Shown: piece after piece, positions 40,864-53,900 of the stretch | Layout of the letters: each line of letters opens with the position of its first letter | How positions within the stretch are numbered: the stretch's first letter is position 1 | Origin: Petrosia ficiformis | Lineage: Eukaryota > Porifera > Demospongiae > Haplosclerida > Petrosiidae | Assembly (NCBI GenBank): GCA_947044365.1 | Contig: OX345636.1 | Coordinates: forward strand, 53,609,746 to 53,673,745 | Direction: 5' to 3' | DNA length: 64,000 nt | Notes under the pieces: generated by a model | Told to the model about the DNA's origin: nothing | The model's database searches: none | What the model saw: only the letters and a program-made list of their open reading frames with translations | Made by a program: the position numbers and the translations under genes

Positions 40864-41639
40864 TAACACACTTTCAGACAAAAAGAAACATAACTTTCCA
40901 CCAGATTATCACAGCCCTTCAAGAAAAACATCGTTCGATTCCTCATCACGTGCTCTACAATGTTATAATACTGTAAAAGCAGTTTTGACGCTTGTTTCGT
41001 CATCTATAGGGGTTTTCCCTGTCTAGTAGAGGCGTTTGAGGGCAAGTCAACGCCCACGCATGTGGCTGTTAATCGGTTAATGTTTAAAAGGTATAAGTAA
41101 AACATTGCTGTTTTAATTTTTGTTGTTTAAAGGGTGGGGCTATCTAGAATTGAGAATAGAACCAACATGTAACATACTGGCTGGGTTACATAATGACACA
41201 GAGCTTTGCATTGTGTCCATTGTGTTGTGATAAAATTCAATTAACTGGTTATTGCAACGCAACTGCAAAGATACAATCGATTCTACACTAGCATCATGTT
41301 AATGGAAGCTTATTCTGTTTACAATACAAAAGTTTGATGCGATGCAAGACTTTGCATCATTATGTGAACCAGCCTTAGGCCATGTTGAATTTGCAGTGGA
41401 GTTGACCAAGTTGATGTTTAACAGCTTTGGTTATGGCCCGAACATGAGGAGTCTGAGATACGTCAAAGGATATAGTATGACACTAAGGTATTTGATGTAA
41501 GGGATGATAGAAATGGTATAATTATTGTTGACATTGAGATCTAGAGGGATAGGATATCAAGATCTGGTAACTGAAAGAATGTTTGTTTTTAAAGCATACA
41601 ATTCAGGCTGTGGTCAACTTACCCAAGTCAGCTGGATTT

Positions 41640-42340
41640 TATTATTGTCTTGTTTGAGAAGATAGACACTCTATAGGCTGTTAGTTGGCAAATGTAGCAC
41701 GGTGTCATCTGCATAGAGAACCAACTTAGAGTTGTGAACAGAAGTAAGTATAATGTACGTATGTAAAAACGAGGGTCCAAGTATTGAACCTTGAGGAACT
41801 CCAGATATTATATACAGGACAGAGTTTTGAGAATGAACTGTCTAAGACCACTCTTTGACACCTGTAAAGACAGTCAACAAACCATGGCCAAGCAAAGGAA
41901 GGGGCCAGGGATTCCCAGGTTGGATAGTGATTGTATGATCAGAATGATATGAATTGTATGTGGCACTGATTCACAAGCCTTTTTCATGTAAAAAAAAAAA
42001 AGGACGGCAATGAGTTGAAGACAGCAGGTTGTGCCAGTATATAGTAAGGCCTCTTGAGTAGAGAAGCAAGATCTGAATTGAGAGTAGATTGTTGAAAGTG
42101 AAACTTTTGTACGCATAAAGCGTTCAAGTACTTTGGACACGAGTGATAGATCGGGCGATATTTGAGCGCAGTAGAAGTGGAGCCAGACTTGTAACATTTG
42201 AGACCTTCCCAAGTATGAGAGATAGGTTGAACCAAAGATTATAGAACAACATTAATATTGTTGAAACAACAAGTGAGCCCAGGAGAAATGGAAGTTACAT
42301 ATATAGTCTCGTCCACAGCCATGTCCACACACGGGCGCGA
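41640..42340 (-). pseudogene. LINE reverse transcriptase fragment, copy B
   Basis: Counterpart of 11960-12670. Readable motifs on the minus strand are [54 protein letters not shown] (about 41800) and LYADDT with the catalytic Asp pair at 41701-41715. Stops and frame changes separate them. Some segments are closer to the functional pattern here than in copy A (for example SVPH). Confidence 0.75.
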
Positions 42341-42640
42341 CTACTACTTTGGGCAGGGAGGGCAATTGCCATCCCTAAGTTTTTACTAGTATGAAAATTT
42401 ATTTGAAAATTATAAACAATACATTTTTGTGAGTTGTTTACATACATGACATGAGAATGGAGTTAGTTTACAACTATAACAACTGGTCAGTCAGTTTACC
42501 CACTGAATGCAAACATAATTCTTCGTCTAAAATTTATACGCAGAAGATAATCTCATTATTGCGCATACCCGAAATTAAGTGACCACGCCCCTCGTGAATA
42601 ATTAATCACCCCCCAAAAATTTTCTACACCAGCCCCTGTG
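42330..42640. mobile_element. hAT-like MITE specific to copy B
   Basis: Copy A reads GATGTCCACAACAAATAACAG without interruption. Here about 310 bp lie between ATGTCCACA and ACACAACAAATAACAG, starting CACGGGCG and ending CAGCCCCTGTG, a short imperfect inverted terminus. No coding sequence. The target duplication is not clean, so the class is uncertain. Confidence 0.55.
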
Positions 42641-43118
42641 TACACAACAAATAACAGTGTGGTAACTTAGGCCTCCTGGATGTTTATTACCTAAATATTG
42701 TAATATCTAATGAGATTGCTCAGTTTATTAACCTTTAGAGGACTGATGTCACATATCTGTGAGATTGTGCATAGGGGTAGGAAGATATTTGCAGGTAGGG
42801 ATGTTCCACAGGATTAGTATTCAAGAAAAGTTATGTACTTGGGGGAGTGGCAGAATCACCCCCAGCACATGAAACGCCAATGATTTTCTAGTCTTGTAAA
42901 GTTGTTGCTGGTTAGCTTTATAAGCTTTCATGTTTTTCATATGTGACTAACCTGGTTTGATTGGACACCTTGGTACTTGGTGTGGATTTCCTGTCCCATA
43001 CCAGAATAATTATAATGTACCAACTACTATAATATAGACTGTTACGTTTTTCATGGTCCGTAGGGCCATCCCTATAATTGCTTTCCCACGGGTTTGAATT
43101 CAAACTATAATTATGCCG

Positions 43119-43328
43119 GTGACTGTGAATGTGAAAATCAAGTCATTTGTCAAATAAGAATTTTGTTAAGCACTTACATTTAATTGCTTATCATTCAGTG
43201 ATATTGTACAAGTAGCCAAAAAAAAACAGGTTTAGTTAGCTTCCTTAGTAAAATGGCTGAGTAGCAAGCATTTAGCGTTTGACAAAATTGTTATTTGACA
43301 AATGACTGATTTTTGTATCCACGGTCAC
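43119..43328. mobile_element. MITE with GTGACTGTGAATG / CCACGGTCAC ends (copy B)
   Basis: Counterpart of 13120-13330 with the same arms; present in both copies and so older than the duplication. Confidence 0.6.
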
Positions 43329-43378
43329 TGATTATTATTATATATTATATATATATCTATAACATAAATTATATATAT

Positions 43379-43901
43379 GGAGTAAAGAGTCAATTATCGG
43401 ACACCACCCACATTCGGACGCTATAGCGCTCTCTCTACCACTGCAACTGGAATTACTACACCATAGTAAGAAAGTATACTAAGTAATATCTCTGCATACC
43501 AAGTTTCATGACGATCGCTTGCTTTGTCTTAGATGTTAAAAAATGAAATTTGGACTCGCCTATGATCGGAAAATTAATATATTGACGGACAGCTATCCAT
43601 ACAACTGCTGGAAATAAATGGTTACTGTACCATAAGCTGCAACAACATCTACCATTTATTTCCAGCAGTTCTATAAGACGTACGGACAGCTGTCCGTCAA
43701 TATATTAATTTTTCCGATCATAGGCGACTCCGAATTTCATTTTTGCAAGCTTATAACTCTAAGACCAAGCAAGCGATCGTCATGAAACTTGGTATGAGAG
43801 ATATTACTTAGTATACTTTCTTACTATGTTCCAGTTGCAGTGGTAGAGAGAGCGCTATAGCGTCCGAATATGGGTGGTGTCCGATAATTGACACTTTACT
43901 C
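43379..43901. mobile_element. Foldback MITE, 523 bp, specific to copy B
   Basis: The arms read GGAGTAAAGAGTCAATTATC, then GGACACCACCCA...GCTATAGCGCTCTC, and return inverted at the right end as GAGAGCGCTATAGC...GATAATTGACACTTTACTC. Copy A (about 13372) is an empty site, AATTATATATATGTGTTTGTG. TATATA-type sequence flanks both ends. The inner arms (CCTATGATCGGAAAATTAAT and inverse) pair as well, so nearly the whole element can fold. Confidence 0.85.
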
Positions 43902-44094
43902 TATATATTATGTTTGTGTCACTTGCGCGAGTATGTGTTGTATACGTAGAAGTCTTAGAAGGCTAAAGAATGTAAAACTGCAACTAATACTAATTGTATT
44001 TTGTACTGTTGTATGAAGAAACAGTGTAAAGATGATGCAGGAATCTTTAATTTAATTTAACAAGTAAGTATAATAAGTTGTTGAGTTTAATTAA

Positions 44095-44625
44095 GGGTTG
44101 TAGTCTTTTCCGTTGGCGGATGCTACTCCAAGCAGTTTCTAATTTAGCAAGCTTCTTGCTGCATACAATCTGGTTCAATTCTGTACGTATCTTTTGGAAG
44201 CCACACCCACCCGGGGGTATAATTATTGGGCCTAAATGTTTTCACTGATAGAACGACAATGGCGGGGTAGCTAACTGTAGATGCTCTCTAAGATCAGAGT
44301 TTGATAGTGTCTAGAAGGGTAAATTTTATGGTTTCAGTGAAAAGCTACAGAATTCAGCTTTCTTCAGCCTCTTGTAACTATGAATTTGCAGAAAACGGCT
44401 TCGTCAAAATACATTCTACTTGGTGAACGCCATGTATGTGGGCGTGGCTTTGTACCTATGTTAATTTGAAAAATGGAGATTTCAGCCGGTTTTCCCCAAT
44501 TATAGGACACTATAAAGACGATTAGAAGATATGAAGGTTGGTATTACATCCAATTTTACTCATATTATATTAGATTGTATTTTGAAAGTGATTGGAGTCG
44601 CATCCGCCCACTCCCTAGTACCACC
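44095..44625. mobile_element. TTAA-flanked MITE, 531 bp, specific to copy B
   Basis: The left end is TTAA then GGGTTGTAGTC...GGCGGATGCTACTCCAA; the right end is ATTGGAGTCGCATCCGCCCA...GTACCACC then TTAA. The two ends form an imperfect inverted repeat. Copy A has a single TTAA at this spot (GAGTTAACAGACATATGAGG, about 13545). It shares the target preference but not the terminal sequence of the 15 kb insertion. Confidence 0.75.
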
Positions 44626-44920
44626 TTAACATGAGGATGCCTGGTCATCATTTGGAACCTTGAAGGAGTACTTCAGTTTCTGTGCACTTAGAGTAGACTG
44701 CAATTATACTTACTACTTCAGGTCTCAGCTTTTGAGTACACAGAAAGATACTGACACTCCCGGTAGTGCCATCAGCAATGTTGCAAAGCGATACCTTAAT
44801 TGTTTCACCGCGGGGCGTGGCTGTCTGGAGACAGCGCGGCCCTCTGAATGATCAAACCACTCATGCTCAGGGGTGGTTGCCACGCTGACTATTGACTAAC
44901 CCAATCATAATCAATCCATC

Positions 44921-47900
44921 ATGAAGACTGTAGATCCAATTAACTTAACGGGAACTTATACTCTTTATTCTCCTGTATTCCCTAATCCATTCGTTTGTGC
45001 GAGGGAGATGGTTGGACAATTGAGTTATGAGATATTGAATAGGTAAGCTTCAGTGTACTCAGTATTAGTTAATCAATATCTTGTCAGGGCTGTGTGCCTG
45101 TAGAATAAGTAGTTACAATAATAATGGTTATACAAAAGACCAAATCAATACAGTAAATTTTATATAAACAAATAATTGAGTTCAATAGTGTGTGTAAATA
45201 GAATTGTCTACACAAATCAGACCAATACCACAAAGAGCATGGTTGCACATAATGCAAACATTTGTTTATCTAATTTAATCATCTAATAAGGACATCACAC
45301 AAATGATGTAACCACACACCTATTTTTTTTTACGGGTGGAGAACTGTGTTCTCACCAGGATTTTGCAATGGGGGGGGGGGGGGCACACGAAAGTGACAAA
45401 GTAATTATTACGTCATAGTTAATTAATTAATCTTGTACGAATGTCAGTTGAAGGTCCACGTGTTACAATGTGACCCTTACCCTGCTCTTAAGAAATGGGT
45501 AATAGGTGAATGTGTGTATGGAAATACTTTGAATTTATATTTTTGTGTGTTATCATTTTAAAATAGTATTAATATTCAAAATCAATTGGGTGTTTTTATG
45601 ACTGATAGAGGGGTACATTTACACTATAGGAGGGTACTGTACCCCTCTAAAACAACATAGAGAGAACGCTGGTGGAGAAGAGTAGAACAGTCTCCTGCTC
45701 GTACAGCTCTGACACCTTGTGACAGAAATCCCTCGACTTGATTTTTGTCAGAACAACTAGAGAGAAAGAACAATATCTATAGACCCTGTTGTCTAAATTC
45801 AGTGTATCAAAAGCCAAAAGAACATAATGGTTTCTTTATGTTTAGACTTCAGTGATGTTGATACTGATTGAACCGTAACCACAAGGGAATCCTACCTAAA
45901 TCAACCACATACAGATATATAATCACTGAACATATGGAGGCCACAGGCCTGAGACCGACGTGATTATAAATGTGATATTATGGCATGTTATAATTAATAT
46001 ACATGTATTTCCGGAAAGACAAAACCTTTGTACATGATTGTGTAGAGGCGATTGTCATAGGTGGGGGTATGGGGATATTGTATTGGGATATATTTGTTGT
46101 TATTTGTTCTGGACCTTTGGTAATGTTTTAAATCTAGTTAATTATTCATCACATTCAAAAAGGGGGTGGCTCCAAGGTCACAGCATTTGGCTCACAACCA
46201 CCCCAAACATCACACTCCCACACTATGAAACACTATGCAATGTGTATGTGATACAGGAATGCATTTACAATTTGGAAGCAATCCGTGGAATTTACTTGTA
46301 TATACATGTATCTTCTTTTATTACTACACATAAAATTTCTGTAGGATAACCTGGCCTATAGGTATTTCAGACATGAGGTCATCAGCATTGATTTGTGTTT
46401 GTGCCATTGAGAGACTGTAGTTCAGTTTTATTAATGATGTAGTATTCAGGGAATATAGAAAGATGAAGACACTAGTGCCATCAGCAATAAGTGATAGCCA
46501 CTGTCAAAGCAAAGGATATGTTTTTCTCAATAATTATATCTTCTTTGATTACAAATTATAAGTTTAAATATTAAAATGACAGTTGCATAACTATTATGTA
46601 ATATGTATAATGTATCATTTGGTCACATGACAGATCACCTTCTAATGGAATCGGTCCATGGTTACGAGAGAGTTGGGAATGGCATTACACATCATTCTAT
46701 TTTGAAATGACACAAGTTTATCAGATACTTGGTATAGCTGTGTTTCTAACATTACTTCGATTCTTTCTCAACTTTGCCTTATTGAAAGTGAGTATAATGA
46801 TATTGTGTACTGTGTGTATTTATCTGTGTCTGTTGATGTGTATTTGTTTATCTGTGCCTGTCTGTGTATGTGTCTGTGTGTTTGTCTCTGTACCTCTTCA
46901 TTCTTCATGTGTCAGTGTGGAGTGTAACTATGTGGGTATATATATAATGTGTACATGTACATGTTTGTGTCTGTCCCACGGGGTGGTACCATGGCACTTC
47001 TCCACCCTTTAGTCTTGCTCCCTAACCTTTAATTCTAAAGTTTATGCTGAAAAACACTGTTTTATAACACTGATTGAACATATTGTTTACCAAATGCTAG
47101 GTACCACTGATGCGCTCCTCCACCTTTAATATTTATCATCGAGAAAACACTTACATGTACATATACATGTACATGTAAACACTTACCCTATCCTCTGGGG
47201 ACAAGTCATAGCACTATTTCTGTCTGTGTATCGGTGTGGATATTTAAGTGTGTCTATGTGGGTATGTAATGTGTACATGTACATTTATGTGTCTGTCTGT
47301 CTAACTATATACCCATATATACAATGTATCCTCGAGAGGGTGGTACATGTACCTTGTCACTCCCCAACCATTAATGTTAAAGTTTATGTTGAACAAGATA
47401 TGATTTATTGAGAAAAAAGTATCCCTATATTTGCTTTGTGATGACTATGTATCAAGCATTGCTGATGGCACTGGTGTCTCTACCTTTCTGTGTACTCAAA
47501 AGCTGCAGCCTGAAGAAGTAAGTGTAAGCCTGATTGCAGTCTAAGTACACAGATCTCTGATGAACTGACTGACGCGTTCTTTTAGGCTCCACGCCCATTG
47601 ATTGACCGAGCCTCCGGGAATAACGCAACTTCCTTAACTACATAAACTGTGCATAGTCCCGCAAGTAACACAAACATATACATATATATATATATAGATT
47701 CAACCCCGTGGAAAGCAATTATAGGGATGGCCCTACGGGCCATAACAACTCTGTCTTATAATACTGATTAAACATTGTTAACCAAATGTTGATGCACTCC
47801 TCCACACTTAATATTTATACTGGGGGAAACACTGCATATATATACTTGTACATGTAAAAACTATAGTATATTATATATTATAGTATAATGTAAACACTAA

Positions 47901-50900
47901 CCCTATCCTTTTTGGACAAGTCAAGCACGTTTCTGACATTGTGTTTTCCAGTTGAATATAGAGAATATACATGTATAGTAATGCTTTCAAAAAGTAATTC
48001 ATATTCTGAAGTGTAGAACATTACTATCAGTGAATTAGTAAGTATGTAGCAGTATACTGATTGATGAAAGTATTTTTTCCTCAGCGCATACCAAAATGGT
48101 TCAATATTATCGAACATGATGCACAGAAGTTTCCAGAAAGTTCTTTTAAGACATTAATCCATGGTGTCACATGGTTTTGGGCAATGTATCTATGCGTATT
48201 CAGTGAGGACAAGTTTTTCTTTTATCCAAGTATTACCTGGCAAAGTAAGTATTTCAAAATGCAGTTGTCTAAAAATGTATACAATATAATAATGTATAAT
48301 TAGTGTTGTACCTATACAGCAATTTGCCTATATGCCTATATTTCATAATCCATATTGCCTATATGAAGATCCGATCCAATTCGATATTGTCTGTGTGAAA
48401 TATATAGTTGTAGTTTACAACTATTCACACATGGTACAGTGTTAATTACTGTATTGTTTGTGTGGTATACATTCAGCCCAAAGCATGTAGTTACAGGCAT
48501 AGTCAGCCTTGGTTACACATATCTTGAGATTGTACTTATGCAGTTTGACAATATTGTATCTACAAACCTGAAAAATATTGTGTTAGCTGTATAGGCAATG
48601 TATAGGCAATGCAGTTGCCGATACTCTGCCTATATCTTCAATATAGGCGCCTATTCAGATCCCTATTCTACATGTAGTATAGGTACAACTCTAATTTATA
48701 ATTATATATGTCTATTATATTTCAGTATTGAATAATATGAATAACATGTAAATTACAGTACATGCACAGTGTATATATGTGACTGTGGATGAGAAAATGG
48801 GTCTTAACACATTTTAGACTTCATCAATTTGACCACTGGGACTCATATCTGTTTGTTTGTCTGTCTGTTTGTCTATCAGTCTGTCTGTCAGTCCGTCTAT
48901 CTGTCTGTCTATGTGTCTGTCTGTCTGTATGTTCATCCGTCTGTTTGTCTATCAGTATGTCTGTCCATATATTGGTCTGTTAATCTCTTTATCTATCTTT
49001 CCGTCTGTATAATTATGGAACTACAAATTTGTTCTACATGTACCTGATCCAATATACTCTGATAGAAATTAAATTGTAGTTCCATCGCAAAGTTATACTT
49101 ATCAATAGCCATAGAGCAAGAAAATTCTATATATACGTAGGTTATATACCGTTTTCGCGGTTCATACGTGTGTTTATAATCCCGAGGAAGCCATATAGCA
49201 ACCAAGCGCATAGCGCAAGGTTGCTATGGGCTTTCAAACTGCAATTCACGGGATCTTGGATGCACCACTCCCCAAATTACTGTAGATTACGAGAGTATGC
49301 CAATGTGGTGGCGGCATGTCGGCATTCTATTGTCAAAAACGCCCACGCTTTGTTGGATGTGGTCAAGTGTCCGCCCTTTGATGTTACTTTGAAGTTAGCT
49401 TAGGGTACTTAAAAAAAAAAAAAAAAAAAAAAAGTAAAAGGAGATTAGAATGGGATGTTGATGTATGTGTGATGTATAGACTTGCTTTCTAGCTGGTTCT
49501 AGTGAGAGAGAAAGGGATGTTGGGAGAATAAGTGAAAAATACCGTTCGCTTGCAGACTTGAGTGGATGCTGTGCTTGCAGTAATTGGTAAGCAAGGTTGA
49601 GTGAGTGTTAGATTGCTCCAGGAGATCCAGAAAGTTGCAAAGAAGCTGCATTTGTGATGCTGAGCCACACCTCACACATTATATGCTTGATCAAGGTGGG
49701 TGTGGTTATAATAATTTCGAATATGTCTCTGTTGCAAAACTGAAAGAGCTATGGGCTTTCGAGGGATTATTAACACACGTATGAACCGCGAAAACGGTAT
49801 CTAAGGTATTTATTATATAAAATGCAACTATCAGACTGGTTGAGGCTTGCCCGTGTTAGTTTACCTTATCTCTTGGCAACCAAAAATTACGCTTAAATCA
49901 GACGAATGATTATTCAAGTAAATCAAATTGCCAGTAAAACAGCGCCTAGCAACGTCGCGTCGAAATATAAAGGAACTAAAAACTCGCCTCAATTCACTCA
50001 ACTGCAACTCTGAATTTCTGAAGTCTGAGTATCCACGGCCTTCTTAAAAGGTCTTCTGTCCAACTATGTATGCTAAAATCTTCAGCTTTTTGAAATCCAA
50101 AAGTTACACAACTGACAAAATTGAGATGTGGGTGTTGCCCTTGAGAGCAAAACACTCTCGCTATCGATCACCTTGCTATCTTTCTGCAGCTAAAGAAGAG
50201 TACCACATGGCTTTCTTGTTATGTCTTCTATCCAGTATAGTAGAACTACCTTAGAAACATTAAATTACTTCGGGCTCCGCCCTCAGTAAGATTACCTTCA
50301 ATTTTCATTATTGATCAGTTAGACTATTCATCCTTCATGCTATTATCATTGTTTATTCTTAATACATCATGGGTTAATAAGTGAACCAGGAGGGTTAATA
50401 AGTAAGTATTTAGCAACCTGTAATCGTGCAATCTGATTAGTCAATTCAAATAGTGTATATAATAATATATGTTAAGACCTCGTTTCTCATCCACGGTCAC
50501 ATATTAGTGTTGTTTTAGTGAACGATAACTATAACTTAGACTCCTCTTAGTAATAACCCATTTTATTATATACTCAGATTCTTGTTGAAGCTCTCTTCAA
50601 AGTTCTTAATACATGTACATTGCACAAACTTTTAAAACGCACAATCACTTGTGACTACATGTATAATTAATTGGCTGTTGGTGTCATCATCACAATGTCA
50701 GTTACATACCAATCTCTATAAGTACAATAGACCTGTCCAGTATAACAGCAGAATTATGCGATAATTGCACATTATGTCATTTTTGAACTCAATTGCAGAC
50801 GCCATTTTGCAGGTTTACGCACTGAATTAATGCTAAATAAACTAAACTTTAGGCCATATACAATATATATGTAAATAAATAAGAATTGTCCGCATGTGCA

Positions 50901-53900
50901 AGTGTCAAAAATAGTGATGACTGGCTGATGTCTAGTTTGTGGGAACACTTGAAAAAAGGATCTTTCACTTTCATTACAATCGATTTCCGAGCAATAATGA
51001 CATGAGAAAGCAGTGGTTGGAGGCCCTTCAGCTTAACGATGTAGATGTAAAGACAAGCTCAAGAATATGCAATAGACATTTTCGTGATGAAGATGCTAAG
51101 AAAGCACTAGTTCTTGAGATAAGGCTTGGTAAATGGTTTGCTTCTCCAAAGAAACATTGGACTCGTATCTAGTGATGCACCGATAGGCCTTTTTCACCGA
51201 TATTCCGATAACCGATAATAGTTACTGAATATCTGCCAATACCAATAGTCGACCCAATATTTTATTCAAAAGATATTTAAAAAAATAATGTATCAGTATG
51301 TAATTAACGCACAAAACCAACATCACTTACAACAGATAACGGTTGACAATCCAGTGCTATGAATTCCCCAATATTTTGATGGATACGTATGGAACGTGAA
51401 TCATTGATATCCCAAACACGGCATGACTGAAAACTAGAGTCAAGAGACGTCTGATTGGAGGTAGGGGTTTCAATCTTCTCCTTCTGGGACTCTTTTGCGG
51501 CCTTTGTGTTGCGTACAGACTATACCCCTCAGTGTGCTTTGTTTGCAAATGGTACAGCAAATTTGTTGTATTAAAAGTTTTTGTGCTCTTTCCACCATGA
51601 GCCACAGATGTTTTGCACTCGTTGCAAACAGCATAGCGAGTGTCTTCAGCGACTGTAATAAAAGTTCCATATTCTGGACGTTTTCGCCATCTTGATTCTC
51701 AGCTGCCTGCTGTGCATGTGTAAGGTCAAGGTCAAATGCATAATGCGCATGCGCGAAAACACGTGACTGCTTTTCTATCGGTATGGAAGCTTTTAACTGA
51801 TATCCGATTCCCAGTTTGACTGTAATATATCAGCCGATATGATGGTCGATCTGATTATTGGTGCATCACTACTCGTATCTTTATGTTTCTGCAAAGCAAC
51901 CACCACTTTAGAGCAACAACTGTGTGACTCTCCAGGGGTTCCTTTAAAGCAGCTCCTGGTATGTCGTCTTCTGTGATTTTAATAACAATGCCCTCTTCCT
52001 GCTCCTCCATTTGGCTTGAATTTTTTCACACTTATAGATTTGTATATACCATGGTATAACACTTCAAATTAAAACTATTTATTTTGTTAAACGGTACAGT
52101 TTGCAAATTTTGAGTCGTCATGTGCAATTATTAACGCAATTTTCATTCCAAACATACTTTTGTTTATACTGGACAGGTCATTCAGACACAGAGTCAAATT
52201 AGTGTTGTTTTAGTTATCTATTACATTACAAGTCAACAAAAATAACTAAAATGAATAATAGACACTTTTAGTTAGTTACATGTAAGGAGTGCACGAAGGG
52301 AAGGAGTGTACAACTGTTATATAAAATGCTGTTTCAACCTTCACATTGCACAGAATGCCCATATATGGACAATCATAAAGTAAACAAAGCAGAGGGCTAG
52401 ATGGCTGACATGAAAGTACTTGAAGCACTTGTGAGTATTAAAGCACTTGCAAGTAATGATCCAAGTACCTTAGTACAACTGAAATATACATTAGTTTAGC
52501 AGACTAATGACTAAGACTAATGACTAAGTATAAGTACTTCACAATTTGTACTTAAGTACATGTACCAATCTACATGTTCCCTTGTCTGTCAGCTAAATAC
52601 AAATACTAATTTATTTCACCCCAGGTCCCAATTGTTCCTCTTTTTATGACATGTTTACCAGATGATAATATTTGTATTTTATTCATTGCTCCCTTTCAAT
52701 GTAGAGTTTATAACAGGAGCTCCTGTTCCCTCTGAACTGTACTGGTTGTATATGTTACAAATGGGTTTCTATGTTCATTGTGTTTATGCATCGGCATTTC
52801 TGGAAACTATCAGAAGGGACTTCACTGTGTTAATGTTACATCATTTCTTAACATTGGGATTACTAAGCTACTCTTTTGGAGTCAGGTACATCTAGTAATT
52901 TATTACTGTGGCAGGACATATGAAAGTCACTGAATAACTGTGCCTGTCCATATAAAAGGTCACTGAATAACTGTGCCTGTCCATATAAAAGGTCACTGAA
53001 TAACTGTGGTTGTGCATATAAAAGGTCACTGAATAACTGTGCCTGTCCATATAAAAGGTCACTGAATAACTGTGGTTGTGCATATAAAAGGTCACTAAAT
53101 AACTGTGATTGTGCATATAAAAGGTCACTGAATAACTGTGGTTGTGCATATAAAAGGTCGCTGAATAATTGTACCTGTCCATATAAAAGGTCACTGAATA
53201 ACTGTGCCTGTCCATATAAAAGGTCACTGAATAACTGTGGTTGTACATATAAAAGGTCACTGAATAACTGTGCCTGTCCATATAAAAGGTCACTGAATAA
53301 CTGGTTGTGCATATAAAAGGTCACTGAATAACTAGCTGTAGGCTCTTGTAGGCTATTACCTACACTGAGATTTTAGTAAATAGTTAGAACTAGTGGTAGG
53401 CTAGGGCAGGCTATAGCCTACACATGAAGATTTTAAACTTGCTTCTTAAAATTACGTATACATGTATAATACTCACAGGATAAATAATGATGATGATTAC
53501 ATGTACATGTACAATGTATGTTGGAAACATACGGTATGGTAATTGTTTTCTTTTCAACTGAGCTCACTTGTAATACATGTATGCCGCCATATTAAATGAT
53601 TAGGGTGTGTTGGTCAATTGTTGTGAAATAATTAATTGCCACACCCCTCATGAATAACTAATTAGCCAAAAGACACACTTTATGTGCCATTTTCGTTATG
53701 CTTACCATATTTTATCTTCCTGGGTATGCCCTTGTTTAGTATGTACGTGTAGCTGCAATTGTTTAGTGATAGAATACTTGTATTACATGTACATACAATG
53801 TATATGTAAGTACATACATATACATGTATATACAATGTATATGGATGTGAGTACATACATATACATGTATATACCATGTATAAGTATGTTTATGGATGTA

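Larger units (their letters stand above)
26046..41076. mobile_element. 15 kb TTAA-flanked insertion (composite, piggyBac/Kolobok-like ends)
   Basis: Copy A reads CATTAATGTTAAGG at the insertion point, while copy B reads CATTAA, then CCGATTAACTGCCA..., and 15,031 bp later ...TGGCTGTTAATCGG, then TTAATG. Thus TTAA is duplicated and the ends form an inverted repeat CCGATTAAC(T/A)GCCA. TTAA targets are typical of piggyBac and Kolobok elements. No intact transposase was found. A degraded acidic reading near 26340-26440 (VSNTESEDPLMYSTD, then FDNDNSEPSNDE) could be the N-terminus of a piggyBac-type protein, but that is weak. Most of the length is later nested material, above all a Helentron. Confidence 0.8.
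50730..52179. mobile_element. THAP-type DNA transposon remnant
   Basis: The ends are GACCTGTCCAGTATAACA and its inverse TGTTTATACTGGACAGGTC. Inside is a THAP zinc-finger reading and a nested hAT element (51170-51871); without the latter it is about 750 bp. THAP domains are the DNA-binding part of P-type and some Kolobok transposases. The target duplication is not clear. It lies in intron 3 of gene 3. Confidence 0.7.

Noticed and set aside
48789..49047. Cys/Val/Leu-rich frames near 48.9 kb
   Set aside because: Translations of a CTGT microsatellite.
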